Part shown: piece after piece, positions 25,170-36,372 of the stretch
Layout of the letters: each line of letters opens with the position of its first letter
Numbering within the stretch: position 1 is the first letter of the stretch
Assembly (NCBI GenBank): GCA_030549495.1
Contig: JAUIRK010000003.1
Span: 530,001-594,000, forward strand
Source: Nectonema munidae
Lineage: Eukaryota > Nematomorpha > Nectonematoida > Nectonematidae
Direction: 5' to 3'
Length of the DNA stretch: 64,000 nucleotides
Notes under the pieces: model-generated
The model's input: only the letters and a program-made list of their open reading frames with translations
Databases searched by the model: none
Told to the model about the DNA's origin: nothing
Made by a program: the position numbers and the translations under genes

Positions 25170-26340
25170 AAAAATATATCTAATAAAATATACCTTCAAA
25201 TTTTACATAAAATATATGTTTTTATACTAAATCGGTCATGCTGTTTTCATTTCTGGACTCATTTTTTACATTTAGGATCTGAAAATACCTATAAGTGTCA
25301 ATCAAATTTGCGGTTTACTTCTAAAAATTGTCCCCAAAAACATTCATTCAAATTTTACAATGAAATATATGTTTTATACCAAATCAACCATGCTGTTTTC
25401 ATTTCTGAACTCATTTTTCATATTTAGAGATTTTAAAATATCAGTCAAAATTTGCGGTTTACTTCTAAAAGCTATCTCCAAAAATATTCTCTCAATTTTA
25501 CATGAAATATTTGTTTTTATACCAAATCGATCATGCTGTTTTCATTTTTGAACTCATTTTTTACATTTACGATTTAAAAATACCTATAGGTATTAATCAA
25601 ATTTGCGGTTTACTTCTGAAAATTGTCTCCAAAAATATTCTCTTGAAATATATGTTTTTATACCAAATCAATCATGCTGTTTTCATTTCTGAACTCATTT
25701 TTTACATTTAGGATGTGAAAATACCTATAAGTGTTAATCAAATTTGTGGTTTACTTTTAAAAATTGTCTCCAAAAATATTCATTCAAATTTTACAATTAA
25801 ATATATGTTTTATACCAAATCAACCATGCTAGTTTCATTTATGGATTCAATTTTTGCGTTTGAATTTGAAAATACATATAAGTATCAATTAAATTTGCGT
25901 TTAGTTCTAAAATTTGTTTTTATAGCAAATAGATCATGATGATTTCATTTCTGAACACAGATTTCGCATTTAGAGGTTTTACTGCTAGTGTCAATCAAAT
26001 TTGCGGTTTATGTCTGAAAACTATATCCCAAAATATTCTCTCTAATTTTACATGAAATATATGTTTTTATACCAATTCGACCTTGATAATTTTTATTTCT
26101 GATATCATTTTTTGCATTAAGAGGTTTTAAATGTCTGAAAGTGTCAATCAAATTTTCGATTTACGTCTAATGTCTATAGAAATATTTTTGAAATTTAAAT
26201 AAAATATCTGTTTATATGCCAAATGGAAGATGCTGGTTTCATTTTTGGACTCAGGTTTGGCATTTATGGTTTTAAAATATCTGAAAGCTTGAATCAGATT
26301 TGCGGTTTACTTCTAGATACTGTCTTCAAAAATATTTTGA
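25170..26340 (+). repeat. Left 150-bp tandem array
   Basis: Seven to eight diverged copies, with starts of the word atgctgttttcat (or its variants) at 25238, 25390, 25533, 25674 and 25826. This gives spacings of 152, 143, 141 and 152; later copies decay, one being about 40 bp short. Shared words include gtcaatcaaatttgcggttt, ctccaaaaatattc and cattttttacattta. Short open frames on the + strand here are by-products of the repetition. Confidence 0.85.
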
Positions 26341-27009
26341 CTGTGAAAAAGAAGTTCCTCTTTTACAAATGAAAAATATTTAAATCTATAGCTTATCATT
26401 TAGGATTACAGTTAACATTTAGCTAAGATGGGTAGGAAATCTGAAAATTTAGAATAGGTCAGATTTATCAAAAATGGCACAGATTCCAATATGTGAGAAT
26501 TTAGTCACTATCAAAATATTTTTAATTTAAATTGAATTTGTGCATCTTTTTCCTTTTGTGTAGAGATAATTTTTTAGATGAAGAACGTTGACAACGTTTT
26601 GTAATTGAACAATCAACATCACGAATAATTCATCAGAAAAAACCTTTGAAATGAGATTGGTTGACTAATATTCAGGCCTGAGAGCAAAAAAGTAATTTTA
26701 TCATTATAAAAAAATTTTCGAACACACATTAAAGAATATAAATTTCTAATGAAAAAAGAGCTACTAAGAAAGGATCATCATGGAATGAATAGCAAAATTA
26801 GATACTGTAAATTATAATATGACGTAGAGACTACGAGCCGATAACGAATTTGTAGCCAAAAAGATGGAGGTCCTATCGAGTTACATAAGTTACTGTAGAA
26901 TGAAATATTTTGAGTGAATTAAACACCTAAAGTTGGTTTATTAAATAAATTAGGAAAATAATTACCAGAGAAATACTGCAAGTAGAAGTTATTTTTATGT
27001 TTATATATT
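26341..27009. other. Unique spacer between the two arrays
   Basis: About 670 bp of AT-rich sequence inside the piggyBac-type element. No open frame or repeat recognised. Confidence 0.5.
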
Positions 27010-27738
27010 TGACATTGATTGACAGGTTTAATAGATTTTTTGACAGGTTTTATTGATTTCATAAAAAATGAAAATTATCATTAAATTCTGCATACTTGAA
27101 ATATATAAAAACTTTAAAAGAATTAAAATTTTAATTTTGACATGGGCTGTCATATTTAAATTATTTTGTCAGGTTTGACTAATATTTATATAAAAAAAAG
27201 GAATATAACCAGTAAACACAGCCTACTTGAAAATGGGTATATGTGTGTAAAATGCCATACACGGTAAACTTCATAATCGCCCTATTCTTTCTATTAACGT
27301 AATTCTCCAATTTAAAAAACCGTGCCTGATCCTTTCTTTTTGGGATAAATCAATTTTTTGACAGTTTTGATTGATTTTTATAAAAAAAAAATGAATATCA
27401 CCACTGAATTACGCATGCTTAAAAATGGGTATATATGTGTAAAAAACTTTATATTATTACTTAGATAAAAAGTTTCTTTTTAAGATGAGCTGTCATATAT
27501 AAATTAATGCTTTGATAACTTTAATTGATTTTATAAAAAAAAATGAATATCATCACTGAATTCAGCATATTTGAAAATGGGTATACATGTGTAAAAAACT
27601 TTATATACTTATTTAGATAAAAAGTTCCTTTTTGAGATGAGCTGTCACATTTAGATCAATTTTTTGACAGGTTTGATTGATTTTCATAAAAAATGAATAT
27701 CACCAATGAATTCAGCATATTTGAAAATGGGTATACAT

Positions 27739-30378
27739 TAGGGTGCCAATTTTTTTTAATTTTTGTAAATTATCAATTTTTACCCCTCAATTTTTTTTCA
27801 TTTAGTATAATAAATAGAATTAAAAAAAAATTGGTCTGGAAAATTAATGTTGAGAGGTTGCGCATAGCGTCGGAATATTTAACATGTAAAAATACGGCAA
27901 AAATAAACAAAAAATTATGTATATTCAATAAAACTAAGTTTAGTTCTCTATAACACAATTTTATTTTATAAGAAATAAGTTGAACTTGAAAATATTAATT
28001 AAAACACAAAATATTTGTTAAATATCATTAGTAAAGTAAGATTCTTTGTTGACACAAGGAAAGTTCTTCCTATGATTTTCTACAACTTGAATTAAATACT
28101 GTTTTTGATCTTCTTGATCCGTCAAAATGCTGTTAAAATTCTTAATAAGAGCTATTCCACGTTCTGCAGCATCATTAACAACTTTAAGATTGCACGCAAC
28201 TTGTTTTGCAATATTAAAATTCTTGTCGCTTTCCCATTGGTCTGGGTCTTTTTTCAAAAAATTTGTTGATAATTTTAAAATATCAAAAAAATTCATTGTG
28301 TTTTCTGTGATAAAGCTTGAAGGTGTACTTTTTTCAATATCTTTTTCTTTCAAAATTGGATTACCGAAATGGTTTAAAGGATGATAAAGATTTCGTGGTT
28401 TTTGGATTGATTGGACTATGTTAAGTTTTTCTTGTTTGTTTATTCTTGAATCGAATAAAGCCAAGGGAACAAGAACTTCGTTTAAATAACAAAAATGCCT
28501 ACCAAAAACCTTTAAAGCTGTTGTTGCTACTTACTTTTTTATATTTTATGAAACTTTGAAGTATTTGAAGATCATTTAATGGTGTAAATCTAGAACAAGA
28601 GCTCATGAACCATTTTTTAAAATATATTTTGACTATGAATATATTGAATTTCTTTAAGGCCTCACTATGATTTAAGTTTATGTTTAGTTGTGATTTAAAC
28701 AAATATATCTTCAAGCAATATATTAACTTTGACATCCATCTTGGCCTGTGATGAGCACCAGAGGCATAGATTTTAACATCTGTTCTTTGTTCTCCAAGAA
28801 ATATTAAACTAAGATTGAGAAGTTCTTTATAGTCATCTCTTGGTTGAAATCTGGACAACTGTTCTTTGATGAAGTCGATAAGATTTTCATATTCATCAGA
28901 ATCAAAAACTTCCCACTTTTTTCAGTTGGTAAGCACACTATGGATGACTTATCAATCTTTTTCCAAGACTCACGAAACTCTTGGAAGAGTTTGATGTTTG
29001 GACTAGATGATTTTTCTTCTAGTAAAGCGTCAAAAACATGTTTAACAATCAGTTCATGTACATGATGTCTGCAAGCTAGAGGTAACAATTTCTTGCCGAT
29101 TTTTTTCTGCAAAATCATACAAGCTCCCAGGTTTTTACCCGTGTTGCTGCTTGTAGTGTCGAATGACATGCTTGTAACTTTATCAAGCAAATTCCATTTC
29201 AGTAAAGTTTCTAAAACAGCTTTAGCTTGAGAAAAACAACTACTGTTTTCAATTAAAGGAACAGCAAGAAGCTTTGTAATGCCTATGCCAGAAACGATAA
29301 CAGCAATGCGGTCCACTTTTTCCTTCAAGGTCAAAATGGTAACAACTTATCATCCCAATGAACTGTAAGAGGTACTCTCGGATTGAAAATTTCCATGATT
29401 GTCTTACTTGAACTTTCTCGATTTGATCTTCTAACTTGCCTCCAAGACTCTCTATTGAGAGTGTATTGGTTGGGTTCATGATTAAAACTTAAGAGCCTTT
29501 AGAGTAGCAAAAAGTATGTGCATAGCATTTCTGTTACTAACACCTGTTCGATCCAAAGCCGATGATAGTTCGGATGTCATTATGTTCCTGGTTTTTACTA
29601 CTCTGTTTTGACTTTTGGATAGTTTTACTGTAGTAGTATCATCATTTTCATTTTCCTCAACAGTGAAATCCGAATTAGTTTCATTTTGCAAAACACGTTC
29701 TGTTTCTTTTCTTCTTTTCACAAGCTTTCTATCAACTTTATCCATCGATCCTCTCCTACCTTTTTCCCTTTGAGCAAGCAAAAACTCTTTGTCTTCTTTA
29801 CAAAGTATCAATTTCAAAGCATCTTAATGTGCAACATCAAATAAATAATTAAGAATGTTCAAAAACTTTTCTTCTTTCTTTTTTTGAGTTTCAGATTTTC
29901 TATTCACGCTTTTTCGAAGATTTTGCCACTGCGAATAAAACTCTTTTAGCTTTTTAATAATATTATAGCTTTGTTTGGTGGGTATTCTTGCTTTATTCCA
30001 ATTCGAAAGAAGTTCTTTAACAGTTATTTTTGCACTTTCTGTAAGTGTTTTTCCTTCGATTCGATGAAGATGCAAAAATCTACCTAATACTTGCAGAAAG
30101 CGATTCGTATGTTTGGCCGACTAACCATACAAGTTTTGTTCTTTCAGTGAACAAATTCATTTCTACATCATTAAAAAATTGAATTGAAACAGAACAAAAA
30201 TATTTTAAGAAAAAATTGAAATGGAAATTCTACTGCACTAATTTATTGAGCGTGCGCAACCCTTTAATAATAGCAAATTAAAAAGTTTTTTTGTTAAAGA
30301 CCTAAAAGGAAAAAAATAAGAGGCTAAGAAAGTGAATTTTCTAATTTAAATTTTTACCATACATTTTTTGTCACCCTA
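27739..30378 (-). mobile_element. hAT-like DNA transposon, 2640 bp, with 8-bp target duplication
   Basis: The ends are TAGGGTGCCA on the left and, read on the - strand, TAGGGTGACA on the right. Both flanks are gtatacat (27731-27738 and 30379-30386), an exact 8-bp duplication of the surrounding satellite unit, which is the hAT signature. The inside carries a - strand transposase-like gene (28018-30075). Since the duplication is perfect and the target is a repeat of known sequence, the insertion is certain and younger than the array around it. Confidence 0.92.
28018..30075 (-). pseudogene. Transposase-like gene of the hAT-like element, interrupted
   Basis: Pieces in order: RIEGKTLTESAKITVKELLS; a segment with DKEFLLAQREKGRRGSMDKV; VPLTVHWDDKLL; LKEKVDRIAVIVSGIG; MSFDTTSSNTGKNLGACMIL; PLACRHHVHELIVKHVF; RPRWMSKLIYCLKIYLFKSQ; ALFDSRINKQEK; and a tail to 28018. 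I know this protein family as uncharacterised proteins scattered through arthropod and cnidarian genomes. HWD.KL, FDTTSSNTG and the C..H..EL segment would suit a D-D-(E) transposase with a hAT-like C..H block. At least four breaks are visible: a stop at 29824-29826, another at about 29482, and frame changes near 29330, 28850 and 28480. Some could be introns, but the ones I checked lack good splice sites. Confidence 0.7.
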
Positions 30379-32429
30379 GTATACATGTGTAAAAAACTTT
30401 ATATACTTATTTAGATAAAAAGTTCCTTTTAAGATGAGCTGTCACATTTAGATCAATTTTTTGACAGGATTGATTGATTTTCATAAAAAATGAATATCCC
30501 GACTGAATTCAGCATATTTGAAAATGGGTATACATGTGGAAAAAACTTTATATACTTATTGAGATAAAAAGTTCCTTTTTGAGATGAGCTGTCACATTTA
30601 GATCAATTTTTTGACAGATTTGATTGATTTTCATAAAAAATGAATATCCCCACTGAATTCAGCATATTTGAAAATGGGTATACAGGTGTAAAAAACTTTA
30701 TATACTTATTTAGATAAAAAGTTCCTTTTTGAGATGAGCTGTCACATTTAGATCAATTTTTTGACAGGTTTGATTGATTTTCATAAAAAATGAATATCAC
30801 CACTGAATTCAGCATATTTGAAAATGGGTATACATGTGTAAAAAACTTTATATACTTATTTAGATAAAAAGTTCCTTTTTGAGATAAGCTGTCACATTTA
30901 GATCAATTTTTTGACAGATTTGATTGATTTTCATAAAAAATGAATATCCCGACTGAATTCAGCATATTTGAAAATGGGTATACATGTGTAAAAAACTTTA
31001 TATACTTATTGAGATAAAAAGTTCCTTTTTGAGATGAGCTGTCACATTTAGATCAATTTTTTGACAGATTTGATTGATTTTCATAAAAAATGAATATCAC
31101 CAATGAATTCAGCATATTTGAAAATGGGTATACATGTGTAAAAAACTTTATATACTTATTTAGATAAAAAGTTCCTTTTTGAGATGAGCTGTCACATTTA
31201 GATCAATTTTTTAACAGGTTTGATTGATTTTCATAAAAAAATGAATATCACCATTGAATTCAGCATATTTGAAAATGGGTATACATGTGTAAAAAACTTT
31301 ATATACTTATTTAGATAAAAAGTTCCTTTTTGAGATGAGCTGTCACATTTAGATCAATTTTTTGACAGGTTTGATTGATTTTCATAAAAAATGAATATCC
31401 CCACTGAATTCAGCATATTTGAAAATGGGTATACATGTGTAAAAAACTTTATATACTTATTTAGATAAAAAGTTACTTTTTGAGATGAGCTGTCACATTT
31501 AGATCAATTTTTTGACAGGTTTGATTGATTTTCATAAAAAATGAATATCACCACTGAATTCAGCATATTTTAAAATGGATATACATGTGTAAAAAACTTT
31601 ATACTTATTTAGATAAAAAGTTCCTTTTTGAGATGAGCTGTCACATTTAGATCAATTTTTTAACAGGTTTGATTGATTTTCATAAAAAAATGAATATCAC
31701 CATTGAATTCAGCATATTTGAAAATGGGTATACATGTGTAAAAAACTTTATATACTTATTTAGATAAAAAGTTCCTTTTTAAGATGAGCTGTCACATTTA
31801 GATCAATTTTTTGACAGGTTTGATTGATTTTCATAAAAAAATGAATATCCCCAATGAATTCAGCATATTTGAAAATGGGTATACATGTGTAAAAAACTTT
31901 ATATACTTATTTAGATAAAAAGTTCCTTTTTGAGATGAGCTGTCACATTTAGATCAATTTTTTGACATGTTTGATTGATTTTCATAAAAAATGAATATCC
32001 CCACTGAATTCAGCATATTTGAAAATGGGTATACATGTGTAAAAAACTTTATATACTTATTTAGGTAAAAAGTTCCTTTTTGAGATGAGCTGTCACATTT
32101 AGATCAATTTTTTGACAGGTTTGATTGATTTTCATAAAAAATTAATATCACCACTGAATTCAGCATATTTGAAAATGGGTATAAATGCGTAAAAAACTTT
32201 ATATAATTATTTAAATAAAAGTTCCTTTTTGAGATGAGCTGTCAAATATAAATCACTTTTTTGACAGGTTTGATTGATTTTGATAAAGGAATATGGATAT
32301 CACCACTGAATTCAGCATAGTTGAAATATATATGTAACATTAAAAATATTTATAAAAACTTATTAATATCTGAGAAAAATAGGGGGGGCACTTGAGCGGA
32401 CAAATTTTGTCCAGCACTAATAGGGTTAA

Positions 32430-32745
32430 GGCCTACAATTATACTTTGCTGGTTTGTCTTTTGCAATTTGCGCATTAAAAATATTGCATTTTTTGAAAAG
32501 TTTTATTTTTTTGTCATCATTCTTCAAATTCGGCTCTCAGATTCTCGATAAAAGTAAAAATATTGTGAGCCCAGTAATCATGGAAAAGTACTTATCATAT
32601 TTATCCTCCGGCCCTGTTTATCAATATTGAATTGTTAGCCATACCTACGTCTAATCGGTAACTATTGTTGTCTACACCTGACCTCATGTTCCTCAAACGG
32701 AGAGCGTTGATAAAACTTTGGATTCATTTAGGATGAATTTTTGAA
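32430..32745. other. AT-rich spacer right of the piggyBac-type element
   Basis: Nothing recognised. It does not continue the LINE copy that borders the element on its left, so the original insertion site has been altered or the LINE was already truncated there. Confidence 0.4.
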
Positions 32746-32784
32746 CCCCCCCCCCCCCCCCCCCCACCCCCCCCCCCCCCCCCC
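32746..32784 (+). repeat. Poly(C) tract
   Basis: A run of about 37 C with an A at 32766, followed by tccatagaaattttctagat and ccgccactg. The latter is the kind of end (cagtggcggatctag on the - strand) seen on many small TIR elements. A matching other end was not found. Such a tract is also prone to length errors in assemblies. Confidence 0.8.
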
Positions 32785-32814
32785 TCCATAGAAATTTTCT
32801 AGATCCGCCACTGC

Positions 32815-34400
32815 TACATTACACTTTATACAAATAGTTGGAGTCATTGGATGACAATGTCGACAACGCAATCTCTTTTTTTTCTACAAGCGGTGAAACA
32901 AAATGTCCAATTTTGTCAAACTTGATATTTTCACTAGGATTACATGCAGCCAAAGTTTTACCTATACCACGAGGTTTACCATACTTGTTTAGTAGCATAT
33001 CAGTAAGACATCTTCTAAAAGATAGTTAATCAATTTTTTCATACTCATGTCGAAGAGATGTGTGACTATCGGCCAATACTATTTTTTTTACCTCTTATAA
33101 AGGTTCTATATTGTGAAATATTTTGATCCATGATATCTACCCATCTCATTTCTTTGCTATAAATATTAAATATATTGGGCTGATCTACACTTATTCTTTT
33201 ACTTTCCTTAGAGTATTAACGAATACTTTGTCTAACATGTAAGTGCGAAACTACATTTGAAATAGCTAATACTGATCTATTGTCGAACCATTGACAAATA
33301 TTTATGCCCTCGTTACTCAGAATTTTATAGAAGCCTCTTCTTTTTAACCTCAATTCTTTTGTAGTCAACAATGGAAAATTTTTTGTCCTGTTGCTTTTTA
33401 TCGTTCCCGTAATTTATTCGTTTAAGTTCTTCCACAGTATTAGAGAAATAAAAAATTGTCACACACAAAATGATAAGAGATAGGACAAAAACATGTTGGC
33501 TTTTAATTAAATTCAATAAAATCTCTCCTCCTAAACCAAATTCTTTTCTCTTTTGTGTTTCATTGTTTCTTCCTTGATATATATCTAACAGAATACAGTA
33601 TCCTCGAGATATACAATGCGACCACTGTTTGTAACCAAAACGAATTGGCTTCCCTTTTAAGAAGTGTTTGGTTGGGTGGCTACCAAAATATTGAATCATT
33701 GTTTCATCAATACTGTGTATTCCTTTCAGAGGGCATATTTCATATAAACAGAATTTAATTCTTCAATCAATAGCCTAATTTTAGCAAAACGATCGTTTTG
33801 AGACAAATTGTAATGATCACAAACATGAAAATAATGCTTGATTTCTTCAAACCTTTTTCTTCTCATTGAGTTTGAAATTAAAACATTAGAACAATCAGTT
33901 CTTTTGTCCTAATACAATCGTGAACGAGGTCATTTTACGCAACTAGAACACAATAAAATGCCAATGAAACAAAGAATTTCATCCCTTGTCACCTCTAAAC
34001 TGAAGTTATTTTGTGTAGCGTACAAATTAGAAATTTTTTCAATCATATCAATAATGTTGACATTGAGAAAGAGAGAAAACACGTCAAATCCTGTCATAGA
34101 TTTATCATAATAAAATGGGCCAAACTCAGGGTTAAAACTTCCAGTTGAATTACTTCTACCATCAAAATTAATGCATTGTATTTTTTTAACCCTTTTGCTC
34201 GTTTGACAAATTTCCATTTCATCTTCCGTCTCTTCATCATTGAGGGGTACCAATATACCTTCAGCCGCTAACTGATTTGGTCCAAAAGATTTCAACATTT
34301 TCCTAAATCTTCCTCTGACATTATTGAGCAGGAATTGATAGGGGGTGCGATATAAATCTCGTTTGCATTTATATCAGCATTTTCCATCATTCCCAGAATG
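32815..34400 (-). pseudogene. Decayed piggyBac transposase, nearly full extent
   Basis: From N to C on the - strand: MENADINANEIYIAPPIN (acidic N-terminal region); FGPNQLAAEGILVPLNDEE; FYYDKSMTGFDVFSLFLNVN followed by EKISNLYATQNN and DEILCFIGILL; FGSHPTKHFLKGKPIRFGYK with DIYQGRN (core domain); then a C-terminal Cys-rich RCRHCHPMTP..C..C at about 32820-32870. The order and motifs are those of piggyBac/PGBD4-like transposases (DDE_Tnp_1_7 plus C-terminal zinc-binding domain). Many stops and shifts, especially at 32900-33320 and 33700-33930, show it is dead. It lies just outside the right end of the 7.6-kb piggyBac-type element and need not belong to it. Confidence 0.78.
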
Positions 34401-36370
34401 TCTGATATATTTAAACTCAAAATATTTTTGTTATTGCAATGAATAAAAATTGAAAACGTTCGCAAAAAATCAATGGTGCAGCAAAATTTTTTGGAAAATT
34501 TAATGAGAAAGTAATTTAACAAAATGTTATGATATATAAGCAAAAGATGAAAATAAATAAAGCCACGCGAAATCACAAAGGTCGCAAATAACCTTTATCT
34601 TTCTCTTGAATCACCGCTCTTTACGTTTTTGACTATTTGTATTTAGTGTGATTTTTTACCAGAGTCTCATCATACATATAAAAAAACTATAAAACGTTTG
34701 AAATTAAAATGTAGTTTAATTTTGAGTTGGCATCATCTTAATAATAAAATAAATTTGTTTTCAAAAAATTAAAAAGTATAAAACATAATAATTCAACATT
34801 TTGAAAATTCAAGACAAAACAATAGAAATCACTGAAATAAACATGGACAAAAACTGCCTGCAACATTGATTTTTTCTTAAATCTCGTGCTAAAATCAATT
34901 TTAAAAATTTTCAAAATTTTAAGTCAATGATTTGCTATAAATTTGGTGAAATTTATCATACTGAAAATTACATGTAAAGTATTGAGAAAGTTATCTTTAG
35001 CACAAGAATCAGGAAAGTAAAACCAAAATTTTAAAGTTAATGTATAAAATACCATTTTGAAAATATTTAAAGCTTGAGATGAAAATTCACCAGGAGAACG
35101 TTAAATTTCACGATAAAACAAATCTATTCAAAAAAATGCAGAAAATGATAAAGCAACTGATTGAACAAAAATGAAATATAATGATGAATGAGAGGAAGTG
35201 CACTGCATGTGGACACTTAGTCACGACTAGCGATTCACATGTGAGACGTTAACTTTTATGATCAATCAAACATATGTGAATAATGACTACTGGCATATGG
35301 GACTAGGAACACTATAATAAAACTCTGATATATGTCATACTAGGAAAATCAGTGAAAAAAAAATTTTTCAGACAGTTTATGTCTGCACTGTTTTTGATGT
35401 TTCTAAAAATAAATGGTATTTCAGATTCGAGAACACAAAAAATAATGAAAAAACTTTTCAACTTTTAAAATTTTTTTTCTTTCTTTTTGTATTTTTGTAG
35501 CATTTTTTCACTCTCTATAAATTCTAGGAGGACCCCCCTTGCCTCCTACTGCAAACGCCCTTGCATGAGAGTGATATATTTGATCATGTTTAAATTTATC
35601 TCTATTTGCAATACGGAAACAACATTTTTAATTAAATATACTATTGTATTTTTTAAGCAATTGAATTTCCAAATAAATTTTAATTTAATATACACTTAGG
35701 TCTTTTAAGGATTTGAAGTTTCTAAATGAATAGATCGTGATACTATATAATTAAAGACTTTCAGGTTATATAATTTTATCTTAAAATTTGAATAAAATTA
35801 AAAAAATCATTACAAAAATCTACCTTAAAATAAAAGTTGAAAAGGAGAAATAAAAACAGGAGAAGCAAGCTTACTCCATAAATCCATTGCATTAAGTTTA
35901 AACAGTGGAGCGAAATATCCATATAAAAATATCCATATTCTTAGATGACTACATCGAAATAAAAATTAAAGAGCATCTTGCCAACCTTCTACTGCGTTTG
36001 TAGTCCAAGCATTTCAACTGAATTTGCAAAATGATTCCATTATTCCATTGGAAATAATAGATGTCTTGTTGCATTTCTTCTAAATCTTCCTCGAAAATAT
36101 GTGTCGCAAATACATCAAAAGCTCATCCATTCGCTCATGTTTAGAAATAATTTCTGCTAATCAAATGCTTCTTCTATAGAACTATTAGGAACTAAACATT
36201 GAGCTGGTAAATACTAATAATGTATAGAGTTTTTGATTGCATTCCATATTTGTTTTCATTCATAATTCTATAGCTTATTTGTGCACGCTTTGTAAAAGAT
36301 GAAAAAAGCAGCCCTTAATTTATACAGTCTTTTATGAATTACTTCTAAAAAGAAGCTTCTGACTCCCATA
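34401..36370. other. AT-rich intergenic region
   Basis: No gene recognised. A C/G-rich word at 35527-35570 (aggaggaccccccttgcctc) resembles an end of a small transposon, but no partner end is visible. Confidence 0.4.
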
Positions 36371-36372
36371 AC

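Larger units (their letters stand above)
27010..32335 (+). repeat. Right 150-bp tandem array (interrupted by a hAT-like element)
   Basis: About 18 copies of a unit with words gatgagctgtcacatttaga, ttgacaggtttgattgattt and gaattcagcatatttgaaaa. In the middle part the word gatcaatttt recurs at 30601, 30751, 30901, 31051 and 31201, exactly 150 apart. The central copies are nearly identical and the outer copies (27010-27500, 32160-32335) are diverged, as expected for an array kept uniform by unequal exchange. The hAT-like element at 27739-30378 splits one unit. Confidence 0.93.
24798..32425. mobile_element. Non-autonomous piggyBac-type element carrying 150-bp tandem arrays
   Basis: Left end TTAA|CCCTATTACTGCTGG (24794-24812) and right end CCAGCACTAATAGGG|TTAA (32411-32429) are inverted repeats with one mismatch in 15, flanked by TTAA on both sides. 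TTAA targets and CCY ends are the hallmark of the piggyBac superfamily. Each end also has a small palindrome just inside: GGGGGCG-taaa-ACGCCTCCCCC on the left and GGACAAAATTTGTCC on the right. The inside has no piggyBac transposase. It consists mainly of two families of tandem repeats, both with a period near 150 bp, and is split by a hAT-like insertion at 27739-30378. Without that insertion it would be about 5.0 kb. Decayed piggyBac transposases nearby are outside these ends. Confidence 0.85.

Noticed and set aside
25164-25939. Four overlapping small + strand frames with MKYMF-like starts
   Set aside because: They repeat with the 150-bp array and follow its copies; by-products of the repetition.
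28018-30075. A host gene with introns in place of the breaks
   Set aside because: It lies wholly within a unit bounded by inverted ends and an 8-bp duplication, and the breaks I checked lack GT..AG borders.
24798-34400. One large autonomous piggyBac with its transposase at 32.8-34.4 kb
   Set aside because: The right end with TTAA at 32426-32429 lies before the transposase, so the transposase is outside the element.
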